64,000 nucleotides of DNA from NCBI RefSeq assembly GCF_003515685.1, contig NZ_QWEG01000003.1:310001-374000 (forward strand), in the 5' to 3' direction. The notes under the pieces were generated by a model. It searched no databases, was not told the DNA's origin, and saw only the letters and a program-made list of their open reading frames with translations. Below, piece by piece: positions 33,921 to 42,666 of this stretch (positions are counted from its first letter, which is position 1; the number at the start of each line of letters is the position of its first letter). A program made the position numbers and the translations under genes. The stretch is from Neobacillus notoginsengisoli (lineage in GTDB: Bacteria; Bacillota; Bacilli; Bacillales; Cytobacillaceae).

Positions 33921-34696
33921 AGTCTATGGAATTTCCCTAAAACATCCAACCCTCCAGTTACAGGTATGACGCTCCCCGTAATAAAACCGGACTGCTCCTC
34001 GGCTAAAAAGCCTATTACACGTGCAATGTCTTCGCCTGTTCCATGCCTGCCAACTGGAGCATTCCCATCTTCTATTAAGATGGCATCCGCAATCTCTTTT
34101 TCCTTCCACTCCGGCACAATATCCCCCGGTGCAACCATATTCGCCGTAATCCCATTTTCTGCTTCCTCCATGGCAATCGTCCTTGTAAGTGAAACAAGTC
34201 CGGTTTTTGCTGCTGCAAAGGCGGAGCGATAAATCCACCCAGGTGCTGTTTCTGCCCTGTCATAACCAATGGTGATGATCCTGCCCCACCCATTTTTCCT
34301 CATTCCTGGCAACAGTAATTTGGACAGGTAAAAAACAGATGTAAGATTTCCTGAAAAAATATCATTCCATTCTTCATATGTGTAATCCGTCATTCGTTTC
34401 CGTTCGTGAATATATGGACCAGCATTATGAATGAGGATATCGATTGAAGGAAATCTTTGCACAGCTAAAGAAGCAATTTTCTCACAATCCTCTTTTTTGC
34501 AGATGTCACCTTGTACGAGAAGACAGTTGATTTCATAAGATTCAATCAACTTGTCTGCTAAAGATTCAGCAGCTTCTTTGCTGGAACGGTAGTTAATCAC
34601 TAAATCGCATCCATTTTCTGCAAAATGGATGGCCGTCATTTTCCCGATCCCTGTTGCTCCCCCTGTAATGAATACTGTTTTTTTCCTCACCGGCAA
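33917..34696 (-). CDS. SDR-fold oxidoreductase with altered catalytic tyrosine
   Basis: 259 residues, Rossmann fold. The cofactor motif TGGATGIG lies near residue 12-19 and NAG near 90. The place of the catalytic YxxxK reads FAAAK (in SAFAAAKTGLVSL near 160), so the lysine is kept and the tyrosine is Phe. C-terminal GFITGSVIPVTGG is typical. The closest family I recall is B. subtilis YtkK, FabG-like. With Phe it may be a poor reductase or use another residue. Single gene. Confidence 0.82.
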   Translation of the reverse strand: MPVRKKTVFITGGATGIGKMTAIHFAENGCDLVINYRSSKEAAESLADKLIESYEINCLLVQGDICKKEDCEKIASLAVQRFPSIDILIHNAGPYIHERKRMTDYTYEEWNDIFSGNLTSVFYLSKLLLPGMRKNGWGRIITIGYDRAETAPGWIYRSAFAAAKTGLVSLTRTIAMEEAENGITANMVAPGDIVPEWKEKEIADAILIEDGNAPVGRHGTGEDIARVIGFLAEEQSGFITGSVIPVTGGLDVLGKFHRL

Positions 34697-34832
34697 CCCT
34701 CTCTTCCTTTGGATTCTGCTATTGCTTTTTCCTATATTATCCTGCGTACGAATGGCCTTTCAGCACATTTAACATATGATAGTATTACATCAAGTATGCT
34801 ACAAAAAAGTTTTGAAACGAAAGGATGATTGT

Positions 34833-35279
34833 ATGTTTCCATGGGGATCATTTCCGTTTAATAAAAACATGCCTTCCGACCTTCAGAATATGAAGCCGGA
34901 AACAATCGAAAAATATGTAAAGGATGCCATGGAAGCTTATTTTCCGGGAAACTCCTTTCAACCCTTTCAAACTGAGGGGAATGATGACAGGGCAACTTCA
35001 GTCGAGGAAGAACCATACCAGGCGGCAATTTTTAATACACATGACTTTGTTTTTGTCAGACTTGAAGTTGCAGAGGAACATCTTGAAAATATTAGGCTTT
35101 TTCATACATCCAGTCAATTAATTCTAGAAAACCTGCCTGAAACAGGCAAAAAACAAGTCTACAATCTTCCTTCCGTTGTTAGAAAAAAGGGAGCATCAGC
35201 CAGTGTGAGGGATGGAATTCTAGAGGTCAGGCTGCAAAGAGCCATTGATGTCCAACTGTCGGAAATCGTGCTTCCATAG
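34833..35279 (+). CDS. Hsp20/alpha-crystallin-like protein, CotM/GerT type
   Basis: 148 residues from ATG 34833. The first 60 residues are helical and polar (MFPWGSFPFNKN start, KPETIEKYVKDAM); the remainder is a beta domain with an alpha-crystallin-like pattern, VYNLPSVVRKKGASASVRDGI ending in LEVRL. Bacillus CotM, CotP and GerT share this form and sit in or near the spore coat. Assignment to GerT specifically is tentative. No spore-specific promoter is clear. Confidence 0.65.
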   Translation: MFPWGSFPFNKNMPSDLQNMKPETIEKYVKDAMEAYFPGNSFQPFQTEGNDDRATSVEEEPYQAAIFNTHDFVFVRLEVAEEHLENIRLFHTSSQLILENLPETGKKQVYNLPSVVRKKGASASVRDGILEVRLQRAIDVQLSEIVLP

Positions 35280-35320
35280 CCAAAGGGAATTTGCCAAGAT
35301 CGCTCGGAAACAATTGAATG

Positions 35321-35605
35321 TCAGATGAGCTGTTCCATCTTCTCTGTGTGCAGATTGATTAACTGCACTTTAGCTTCGGAGCTTATTTCTGATTCGGCAA
35401 TTCTCTTAACAGCCTGATAAAATTTCGTAAACACGTCTTTTCTCGTCCGGGGATGGGAATTTTCGTCGAGAAGTTCCCTCCTGATTGCTTCTTTTAAAGC
35501 GAACTCGCTTGATTTCCCTTTAGGAACGGCCAATAGCCGGTGGTTCCATATTTTACGGTACTCATCAAGCAAGTTTCTGTAATATTTATCCTGCAAATCG
35601 TTCAT
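35321..35605 (-). CDS. Hypothetical helical protein, 94 aa
   Basis: ATG 35605 follows TGGGAGATG. The product is charged and almost entirely helical (YYRNLLDEYRKIW at the start), with no Cys and no membrane segment. No family recognised. Confidence 0.6.
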   Translation of the reverse strand: MNDLQDKYYRNLLDEYRKIWNHRLLAVPKGKSSEFALKEAIRRELLDENSHPRTRKDVFTKFYQAVKRIAESEISSEAKVQLINLHTEKMEQLI

Positions 35606-35696
35606 CTCCCAGGTAAGCTTAATTCACATGCATTTTACATATTAACGGATTACATTGCAAAAAATAGGACTATAGAAGAGATAGCAGGAGGATAAC

Positions 35697-35939
35697 ATGT
35701 CACAGCCTTATCGTTGCCCAAATTGCAAAACAAATCGAAGCCGCTTTAATATAATTGAACAGGTGCCCCATTCCGTTAAAATGGATTCTGAAACCGGTGA
35801 AGTGATGAAGGAATACTCACCAGAGATGCTTGAACCATTCCATATGCCATATAAGGGCCCAGCCCAGCGTGTACAATGTGGAGTGTGCGGCCTGATTGAA
35901 GATGAACGTACGTTTATAAAGTTTGGCGAGCTTTCCTAA
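35697..35939 (+). CDS. Small zinc-ribbon protein, 80 aa
   Basis: ATG 35697 follows [17 protein letters not shown] at the N-terminus and [13 protein letters not shown] at the C-terminus form a four-Cys zinc ribbon with a 60-residue insert. It looks conserved in Bacillus, but I do not know a function. Nucleic-acid binding is possible. Confidence 0.7.
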   Translation: MSQPYRCPNCKTNRSRFNIIEQVPHSVKMDSETGEVMKEYSPEMLEPFHMPYKGPAQRVQCGVCGLIEDERTFIKFGELS

Positions 35940-36297
35940 CGAACAGCCCGTTGGTGTTTGAAAATGAAAGGGAAAAATTCCGCTTAAGTTGGGAAATACC
36001 GATATTTCCCTAAAAATAAGGGGAGTTTTTCCCTTTATCTTATCCAAATCATTCAATTTTGGCTTACTTAGAGACGTTAAGGGGATAAACTACCCTTATA
36101 TCCGCCTTTTGAGCCCCCATTTTTGCAATAGAGGGAAATTCTTCCCTTAATAAAGCTCGCCAAATTCCTTTACAGATTACCTAAGTTTCCGATTAGCCGA
36201 CTGGCTGTTCTTTCGGTGGTAAGGATGAAAAAACGCCTCGCAAACCCCTAACTCAGCCGGCGGCCTTTCCAATTTGCCGAATCCAGCCGTATCTGCA
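35940..36297. other. Intergenic region with hairpins, no gene seen
   Basis: 358 bases. GGGAAATACC-GATA-TTTCCC and a broader GGGAAAAATTCC/GGGAGTTTTTCCC pairing lie near 35968-36040. The rest shows no credible open frame with a ribosome binding site. Confidence 0.5.
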
Positions 36298-37131
36298 TTA
36301 CTGCACCAATTCATTTTTCTCAATAAAGTCCAGTGAATCAACTTTCCAGGAGGAAAAAGGGGCTGCCCTGAAAAGGTTGATCTCTGATTCCGTTATTCTT
36401 TTGCCTTCTCCCTTCAAGTGCCATTCGATATCGATTGGAATTGACACCATTAGCTCGTCATCCATATCTTCGGCAGGCAGAAGCGGCAATCTCGCTATTT
36501 TGACTGCTTCTACTTTCGAGAAAATATTCTTCCAATCCGCTTTTCTTAACGATAACCGCTGGACAATCCCCTTGTCATGCTCCTTGATTCCTGTGACAAA
36601 ATAGGTCACGGTTTCATAAGGGTCGGCTTTTCCAATTAATTCATCTAACTTTCCAGCGGATTTAAAAACCATCAGCATATGGGCTAAATCCATTTCCCGC
36701 TTCCGATGTGTGGAACTCTTATAAAAATGAATGCAAAAATGACCTCGAAAATTATTTTTCAGCGCGCCTGCTCCATGCGGCATTCCATTCATCGACGCCG
36801 CAATCTTATTTTTGCCTTTCTGCACATAAATGGCTCGCCTCTTCCAGCTCCACTTCTGATTGTATATTTTCTTCATGATTGCTGTGTCTTTAGGAGTCAA
36901 TGGCTGAACATCCGCATGTCTGCTGCCTGCCCTCCGCTGAACGTGGAATTTCATCCCTGTTTCCATGTCAACCACGGTAAACTTGGAGAAATTCGGAAAC
37001 AGCTTGTCTACTTCTTCCCAAGTTGCCATTTTCACTGGAACCGTGGCAGCCTCGACTGGATAGGAAGAAGCAAAAATGATCATGATGATAATAAAAACCG
37101 GAATTTTAGTCTTCGCTGCCAATTGGCCCAC
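36298..37131 (-). CDS. Secreted protein with conserved NGMPHG / GHFCIHF motifs
   Basis: 277 residues with a signal peptide (basic start, hydrophobic 10-25, cut after VEAA). The mature part contains HADVQPLT near 75, WSWKRRAIYV near 95, SMNGMPHGAGA near 115 and GHFCIHFY near 132. The order HG...GHxCIH resembles the active-site layout of L,D-transpeptidases (HG then SHGCIR) but differs in detail. A cell-wall role is an inference. I recall similar proteins in Bacilli and Clostridia but no known function. Confidence 0.65.
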   Translation of the reverse strand: MGQLAAKTKIPVFIIIMIIFASSYPVEAATVPVKMATWEEVDKLFPNFSKFTVVDMETGMKFHVQRRAGSRHADVQPLTPKDTAIMKKIYNQKWSWKRRAIYVQKGKNKIAASMNGMPHGAGALKNNFRGHFCIHFYKSSTHRKREMDLAHMLMVFKSAGKLDELIGKADPYETVTYFVTGIKEHDKGIVQRLSLRKADWKNIFSKVEAVKIARLPLLPAEDMDDELMVSIPIDIEWHLKGEGKRITESEINLFRAAPFSSWKVDSLDFIEKNELVQ

Positions 37132-37194
37132 CCCTGTTTTGCTTCAATAAAACAAGTTTTCCACTGCACCTATCCAATCATACAATCAAAAAAG

Positions 37195-37231
37195 AAAATA
37201 CCCCCATCTTTATTAAGACGGGGGTATTTTC
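37195..37231 (-). terminator. Terminator of the YdaT-like gene
   Basis: AAAATACCCCC pairs with GGGGGTATTTTC, around a loop of about 13 bases. Confidence 0.8.
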
Positions 37232-37407
37232 TATTCTTCTCCATGTTTAGCAACATATTCCCTTGCCTTATCAATTCCGATTGCAATTGCTTTTCCTTCA
37301 TCATTTTCTTCCTCAAGAATGGCATTGGCAATTTCAATTGCCTTTTCCCTAACATCTGGATCAAGGTTTTTCATTGAGGCAGGATAATTATTTTTTGACC
37401 AAGGCAT
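37231..37407 (-). CDS. YdaT N-terminal-like small protein, 58 aa
   Basis: Started at ATG 37407 behind AAGGAG. MPWSKNNYPASMKNL and KAIEIANAILEE followed by KAIAIGIDKAREY match the first domain of B. subtilis YdaT, a sigma-B general stress protein. The C-terminal DUF2188 domain of YdaT is missing, so this is a stand-alone version. Confidence 0.65.
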   Translation of the reverse strand: MPWSKNNYPASMKNLDPDVREKAIEIANAILEEENDEGKAIAIGIDKAREYVAKHGEE

Positions 37408-37475
37408 TTCCACCAACTCCTTAAAAGAGGTAATAATCGTAAATTACCCCCTCACACCGGAGTAAAACCAACTAC

Positions 37476-38396
37476 TTAATCGCCTTCAAGCTTTTCCAAT
37501 TCGGATTTTATTTCGTTCCAGTTCATATTTTCCCCAATAAACACCATGTTTAATGGAATATTCATCTCCTCTTTTAGGAAAGAGGGCATACCGTACGAGT
37601 ATTGAAACAGCTCGGGATAAGCCGTTCCTTGAAATTTAATATAACCTTTAATCCGGTAAATGGCATCGGGAAGGTGGTTACGAAGAAACTGGTCAAACTT
37701 CTCTCTGCTCACTGAAGTATGAAAAGTGTGTACATAAGTTCCCAGGCCAAGCGCCTTTGTATTTACATTTCCGCTTTTACCTTTTCCACTTGATAAGGAG
37801 AGGTTCCTTAGTTCATTTAATGGAACCTTTGAATAATCCGTAAGCACGCACTTCGCCTTAGGATTCATTGCCTGGAGGCTGATGACGATATCTGCCTTTT
37901 CCTTTTCGGTTAAATCGCTCGACTTGTTAACAATAAGGTAATCGGCATGACGGACCTGTTCAAGGAGTAATTGTTGAAGCTGCGGGCCCATCAGATTTCT
38001 GTCCAGCCAACGTTGGCCATCAACGGTGGACACAATCCCTTTCAGTTGAATTTTATCGGCAAACAACGGCGATAGCAAAGCATCCAAGACCTCGACTGGA
38101 TGGGCCGCCCCTGTTGTCTCGACATAGATGGCATCAGGATTTTCGAGCATTAGCAGCCCCTGTAGTTGGGCTTCAACCTGACCGCTCATCGTACAGCATA
38201 TACATCCCCCAAGCAGTTCCTTCAAGGCGACGTCTTCCCCAACCTCACCCGAGTCGATTGAAACGTTGCCCAGTTCGTTCATCATGACAGCAACTTTTCT
38301 ACCATTTGTCCGTTCTTCCTCTAGCAGCCGTTTTAATAAGGTTGTTTTCCCGCTCCCAAGAAAGCCAGATAAAATATATACTTCTGCCTGCTTCAT
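37476..38396 (-). CDS. COG0523 (CobW/YciC-type) GTPase, metallochaperone
   Basis: 306 residues: P-loop GFLGSGKTT near residue 11, metal-binding GGCICCTM near 64, and NKSSD in the NKxD position near 157, followed by a CobW C-terminal domain. Such proteins bind Zn, Co or Fe at the CxCC site and pass metal to client enzymes with GTP hydrolysis. No histidine-rich loop and no obvious Zur box, so the metal is open. Four bases separate it from the upstream gene, suggesting one operon. Confidence 0.87.
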   Translation of the reverse strand: MKQAEVYILSGFLGSGKTTLLKRLLEEERTNGRKVAVMMNELGNVSIDSGEVGEDVALKELLGGCICCTMSGQVEAQLQGLLMLENPDAIYVETTGAAHPVEVLDALLSPLFADKIQLKGIVSTVDGQRWLDRNLMGPQLQQLLLEQVRHADYLIVNKSSDLTEKEKADIVISLQAMNPKAKCVLTDYSKVPLNELRNLSLSSGKGKSGNVNTKALGLGTYVHTFHTSVSREKFDQFLRNHLPDAIYRIKGYIKFQGTAYPELFQYSYGMPSFLKEEMNIPLNMVFIGENMNWNEIKSELEKLEGD

Positions 38397-38400
38397 TTCC

Positions 38401-38805
38401 CTATTCCCCTTCTAATTGGGCACTCTCCTGATCCTCCAGGATTTCTATTACCATCGCCTCAATCATTCTGCCAATTTCAATCAGATTTTTATCCGTTAAA
38501 TAGCCTGTTTTCTGAAACCATTCTTCCTTGCATTTCCACAAAGGGATATACCCATTTGGATAATAGTCATCTTCTTGCTCCACACCTATTTCAATAACTG
38601 ATTCATAATCATCCTCGAAACACGCACCGGGTGGAAGTCTTTTTCCTTTTTTCGATCGAATAAGTTCAAGTATTAATTTTATCCCGTGTAAATCGAAATT
38701 CGGCTGGAATTTTTCCTGGAGTGTTTTGCATAAATTTTCACAAGCAAATTCCATTTCCAAAACCCTCTCCTTGAGCTGATCATCAAAATGGATTATTTGT
38801 TCCAA
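38401..38805 (-). CDS. Hypothetical protein upstream of COG0523 GTPase, 134 aa
   Basis: TTG 38805 follows GGGGTGA. Acidic protein with two Cys near the N-terminus (ACENLC) and ACFEDDYES near 80; probably soluble. Tight spacing to the GTPase gene suggests a functional link, for example as a client or regulator, but this is only inferred from position. Confidence 0.6.
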   Translation of the reverse strand: MEQIIHFDDQLKERVLEMEFACENLCKTLQEKFQPNFDLHGIKLILELIRSKKGKRLPPGACFEDDYESVIEIGVEQEDDYYPNGYIPLWKCKEEWFQKTGYLTDKNLIEIGRMIEAMVIEILEDQESAQLEGE

Positions 38806-38942
38806 TCATTTTCACCCCATTTATCCTCTGTCGATTCATCCAGCCCCATCACTATGCGCTAGTGGTAGCCATCTAAGGACACATTTTATAGTATTTACTC
38901 TGTTCTGACAAACCTTATGGTTTACACTTCCTATTTTTGCAA

Positions 38943-38977
38943 AACAAATCCCCCGGTATAAAAATACCGAGGGGAAT
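38943..38977 (-). terminator. Terminator after ctpB
   Basis: CCCCCGGTAT pairs with ATACCGAGGGG; the minus-strand tail is ATTTGTTTTG. Confidence 0.7.
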
Positions 38978-38991
38978 AAAGAAAATTATAT

Positions 38992-40509
38992 TTATTTCAT
39001 TTCTTTTTTCAAAACTTCGACCGCCTTTTCAAGCTGGGGGTCGTCCTTGATGATTTTTTCCTGAAGTTTTTCGATTATTTTCTGAGTTGTATCCCCTGTA
39101 ATGGCGCCCGTTTCCGGCAATTTATTAGCAGCCTGGAATTCCTTCACTTTTTTAACCGTCTGCTCATCATAGAACCCATCTGTCCTGCCTGGGTTAAACC
39201 CTAGGGCGGCAAGCATTTGCTGCGCCGTTTTTACCTCATTGGATGAACTGCCAAGTTTTAATTCAAGCTTGGGGTCCAGATATGGAAGATTGACATAATC
39301 AGGGAGATCAACCTTATAGTCCGGCTGAATTCCTTTTTTATGAATCCAATTACCTTTTGGGGTCAGCCATTTCGCCGTTGTAAATTTTACGTTCGATCCA
39401 TCAGGGAAATCCTGCGCGGTTTGGACTGTGCCTTTACCGAAAGATTTTTGCCCGACAAGAGGGACGTTAGCCGATTCTTTAACGGCCCCGGCCAATATCT
39501 CTGATGCACTCGCACTGCCGCTGTCAATAAGAACAACGAGCGGGAATTCCGGATTGCCTTCATTTTCCGATTTATATTCTTTCACATTTCCATTTCGGTC
39601 CTCAACCTTGAATAGGATTTTTCCTTCAGGCACGAACATGCTTGAGATGGCCACAGCCTGTTCAAGCAGACCGCCCGGATTTTGGCGCAAATCGAGAACA
39701 AGCCCCTTCATCCCTTTTTTCTGTAAGCCATTTAAAGTCTCGACCAGCTCTTTGGATGTATTGGTCGAAAAAGTGGTGATCTGAACTTTCGCGATACCGT
39801 CCTCTAACATTTCCCCATGAACGGTTTCAATTGGAATTTCATCCCTAATGATCGGAACCTTAATTGTTCCCTCCACGCCAGGCCTTTGGATTGTCAGTTC
39901 AACCTTGGTCCCTTTTTCTCCTCTGATCAGCATGACTGCCTCAGTGGATGACATCCCCTGAATGCTTTTCCCATCGACCATAAGTACAAGGTCCTTTGGT
40001 TTCAGGCCTGCCTTTTCAGCGGGCGAACCTTTAAGAGGTGAAACAATGACGATATGTCCATCCTTTTCCTGTATTTCGGCCCCGATTCCTTCAAAGGAGG
40101 AGGAGACACTGTGATGGAATTGCTTTGCCGCTTCTTCATCCATATAAGCGGAATAAGGGTCATCCAGTGATTGGATCATGCCGTTGATGGCCCCATTAAT
40201 CACTTTTCCTTCATCGAGGTCCTCAAAGTATCCTTCTTTCAAAATATCGTAAGCTTTGTAAAGCTTGTTGAATTCTTCCCGTTCGGATTTTCCTCCTATC
40301 ACGACCGGATGGGGCTCCTTGCCGAAAGATAGAGCAAAAGCTGTAATTCCAACTGATAAAAAAACGAGGACGACAAGAAGAATAATAAAATTAAATCTTT
40401 TCATCCTAATTTGCGGAGGCTGTTTTACTTGCTCTTCGTTCTGTTCTTGTTCCTGTACTTGATTCTGTTCATCCACAGCTTTCACCACTTCCACGTTCTG
40501 TCTATTCAT
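38992..40509 (-). CDS. ctpB: C-terminal processing serine protease CtpA/CtpB (S41)
   Basis: 505 residues: a Gln/Glu-rich cytoplasmic start, one membrane helix (about 37-60), PDZ domain (about 120-210), S41 protease with the nucleophile in DSGSASASE near 335 and the Lys in GKGTVQ near 362, and a peptidoglycan-binding type 1 domain (about 415-480). In B. subtilis CtpB cuts SpoIVFA to release pro-sigma-K processing. CtpA has the same architecture, so the symbol is a best guess. Monocistronic. Confidence 0.85.
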   Translation of the reverse strand: MNRQNVEVVKAVDEQNQVQEQEQNEEQVKQPPQIRMKRFNFIILLVVLVFLSVGITAFALSFGKEPHPVVIGGKSEREEFNKLYKAYDILKEGYFEDLDEGKVINGAINGMIQSLDDPYSAYMDEEAAKQFHHSVSSSFEGIGAEIQEKDGHIVIVSPLKGSPAEKAGLKPKDLVLMVDGKSIQGMSSTEAVMLIRGEKGTKVELTIQRPGVEGTIKVPIIRDEIPIETVHGEMLEDGIAKVQITTFSTNTSKELVETLNGLQKKGMKGLVLDLRQNPGGLLEQAVAISSMFVPEGKILFKVEDRNGNVKEYKSENEGNPEFPLVVLIDSGSASASEILAGAVKESANVPLVGQKSFGKGTVQTAQDFPDGSNVKFTTAKWLTPKGNWIHKKGIQPDYKVDLPDYVNLPYLDPKLELKLGSSSNEVKTAQQMLAALGFNPGRTDGFYDEQTVKKVKEFQAANKLPETGAITGDTTQKIIEKLQEKIIKDDPQLEKAVEVLKKEMK

Positions 40510-40583
40510 GCTATTTTTACCCTTATAATCTAGGATACCATCTTTTTAATTGGATGGAAAAAGAAATATTCGTGACCCTCTCT

Positions 40584-40619
40584 AAAAAATAAAAGGAACC
40601 TATGCCGGTTCCTTTTTTA
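40584..40619 (-). terminator. Terminator of the carboxypeptidase gene
   Basis: AAAAGGAACC pairs with GGTTCCTTTT; minus-strand tail TATTTTTT. Confidence 0.85.
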
Positions 40620-41450
40620 GATTTTCTCTACTTCATTGAAGAATTCTTCAAGTGTCCAGTCATTTTCGTAGATGGTTTTTGCGGCTTCCCGCCCCACGTA
40701 CCGAAAATGCCATGGTTCATACTGGTAACCTGTTATGCTTTCTTTTCCTTTCGGATAACGGAGTATGAATCCGAATTTATGAGCATTTTCCGCAAGCCAC
40801 TTTCCTTCGACAGTTTCGCCAAATTCTTCTGTCAAATTCAAATTTGTGGACCTGCTGGTAATATCCATTGTCAGCCCTGTCTGATGTTCGCTTTGTCCGG
40901 GAAGAGCTACAAGCTGAGTGGCTTTTGCAGAGCCGGATTTTTTGACCTCGGCATCAAACAGTGCTTTCTGCCTTGTGTAAGAACGGTAGCCGGAAACTGC
41001 AAATATCTCGATATTCTGTTCGGCAGCCTTCATGAACATTTCTTCCAAGGCAAGGCCTGCTTCCTCCCTGATGAGGCTTTTTTCAACATCCTGGTCGCCA
41101 AAGGAAAAGGGAATATCAGGCTTCATTAAATCCTTTGGTTTGTAATCGCTCGAAAGGAAAAACTCTTTATTTACGAGCGAAAGCATATTTTCAGGATTGA
41201 GAATGACTTTTTTTCCATTTGCCTCTGCCACCTGATTGAAATAGACCGCTTCGAGAACAGGCTTGTTTCCATCCGGATTCCGCGGAGAAGACCCTTCATT
41301 CGATTGTCCATTTTCTCCATAACGATTTTCTGACTCACTTTGAGAATTAAATTTATCTTTTAAAAAGGATACTTTTTTCATAAGGGAATCCATCTCGCTG
41401 CAGCCTGCAAGCAGAAAACTGAAGCTAATGATCATAATTGTTTTTTTCAC
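40617..41450 (-). CDS. D,D-/L,D-carboxypeptidase lipoprotein (VanY/LdcB family)
   Basis: GTG 41450 gives a 277-residue lipoprotein with lipobox LLAGC near residue 18; an in-frame GTG at 41459 overlaps the GGGTGG site. After a Ser/Asn-rich linker comes the peptidase M15B domain: SGYRSYTRQ near 155, SEHQTGLTMDI near 190 with zinc ligands His and Asp, and EPWHFRYVG near 250. Trims peptidoglycan stem peptides outside the cell. Closest Bacillus relatives are YodJ/LdcB. Confidence 0.87.
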   Translation of the reverse strand: MKKTIMIISFSFLLAGCSEMDSLMKKVSFLKDKFNSQSESENRYGENGQSNEGSSPRNPDGNKPVLEAVYFNQVAEANGKKVILNPENMLSLVNKEFFLSSDYKPKDLMKPDIPFSFGDQDVEKSLIREEAGLALEEMFMKAAEQNIEIFAVSGYRSYTRQKALFDAEVKKSGSAKATQLVALPGQSEHQTGLTMDITSRSTNLNLTEEFGETVEGKWLAENAHKFGFILRYPKGKESITGYQYEPWHFRYVGREAAKTIYENDWTLEEFFNEVEKI

Positions 41451-41641
41451 GTAAACCACCCATGTCGATTTTTAAGATATTTTGGTATCTGATAGTAGTA
41501 TAAAGCTCCTTTTTGGTAAGGGCAAGGATGGACTCCGATTTTTAAAGCGGAAAACAAGAGATGATATCTGGTAAAGTGATGAATCGTTGGAATGAGAAAG
41601 GCTCCTCCTAATGGAGAGAGCCTGATTTACCAAGTTGTGTG

Positions 41642-42346
41642 TTATTCCTTTATTGCCGCTTCCAAAGCCACTTCTATCATATCATTAAATGTCATCTGGC
41701 GCTCTTCTGAAGTTGTGACTTCGCCAGTAATGATATGGTCACTTACAGTCAATACGGAAAGTGCTTTTCTTCCGTATTTTGCTGCGAGTGTGTAAAGGGC
41801 AGTCGTTTCCATTTCAAGAGCAAGGATTTGATATTGGGCAAGCTTTTCGTGATCCGCATTGTCATTGTAGAACAAATCGGCAGTAAATACGTTCCCCACC
41901 TTTAAATTCAAGCCCTTTTCAAGACCCGCATCATAGGCGTTTTTCAATAATTCGAAGTTAGCTGTCGGTGCGTAATCAATTCCGCCGAAATTCAAGCGAT
42001 TGACTTGGGAATCGGTGGATGCAGTCATAGCAAGAATGACATCGCGTACTTTAACATCTTTTTGGATCGCGCCGCATGTTCCTACTCTAATAAGTGTTTT
42101 CACATCGTAGCTCTCGATGAGCTCATTCACATAAATAGAAATAGACGGGATGCCCATTCCAGTTCCCTGAACAGAAATCCTTTTTCCTTTATAGGTTCCC
42201 GTATAGCCGAACATGTTCCGGACTTCGTTATAGCATTTTGCATCTTCCAGGAAAGTTTCTGCAATATATTTTGCGCGGAGTGGATCTCCAGGCAATAGGA
42301 CGATGTCAGCAATTTCATTTTCTTTTGCACCAATATGTATACTCAT
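41642..42346 (-). CDS. deoD: Purine nucleoside phosphorylase DeoD
   Basis: 234 residues starting at ATG 42346 behind TTAGGAGG. MSIHIGA start, [13 protein letters not shown] phosphate-binding loop, [20 protein letters not shown] and [10 protein letters not shown] are all present, as in hexameric trimeric-type enzymes. It splits purine nucleosides with phosphate for salvage. Single gene. Confidence 0.95.
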   Translation of the reverse strand: MSIHIGAKENEIADIVLLPGDPLRAKYIAETFLEDAKCYNEVRNMFGYTGTYKGKRISVQGTGMGIPSISIYVNELIESYDVKTLIRVGTCGAIQKDVKVRDVILAMTASTDSQVNRLNFGGIDYAPTANFELLKNAYDAGLEKGLNLKVGNVFTADLFYNDNADHEKLAQYQILALEMETTALYTLAAKYGRKALSVLTVSDHIITGEVTTSEERQMTFNDMIEVALEAAIKE

Positions 42347-42508
42347 ATTTTTGCCTCCTAATTCAATTGTAAGATGTCTAACCACTTAACAATCATATCA
42401 TAAACGCGAATAATATTAAAACGTTTCCTAGAGAAGACTATGAAAGAAGTGGGATAAAATCATTCTGCTTTTCTTGCAAAAATTTCTATCAGTTAAGGAG
42501 GAATGAAA

Positions 42509-42637
42509 ATGGGGAAAAAGGACCGGAACCGCATTAACGCACCGAAGAAAAACAATCACATTCCGCCAGAGCAAATTGTTGCCGAGCATGAAGCCCACGC
42601 GAAAGAGTTTTCAGCGAAAAAACGAAAAAACACCTAA
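42509..42637 (+). CDS. Very small basic protein, 42 aa
   Basis: ATG 42509 follows AAGGAGG; an in-frame ATG at 42503 is too close to it. MGKKDRNRINAPKKNN start and a Lys-rich end; hydrophilic and probably disordered. Similar short basic peptides are common in Bacillus and sometimes spore-associated. No family named. It ends at a terminator shared with spo0M. Confidence 0.55.
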   Translation: MGKKDRNRINAPKKNNHIPPEQIVAEHEAHAKEFSAKKRKNT

Positions 42638-42666
42638 AAAAGGAGCAGGAATGCTCCTTTTTTAGA
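42634..42666. terminator. Bidirectional terminator between the 42509 gene and spo0M
   Basis: AAAAAAGGAGCA pairs with TGCTCCTTTTTT around GGAA. Confidence 0.9.

Noticed and set aside
36706-37377. 223-codon open frame antisense to the secreted protein
   Set aside because: Composition rich in His, Cys and Phe typical of antisense frames; the opposite strand has a signal peptide and conserved motifs.
40602-41129. 175-codon open frame antisense to the carboxypeptidase
   Set aside because: Lies wholly opposite a gene with intact zinc-peptidase motifs and has no ribosome binding site.
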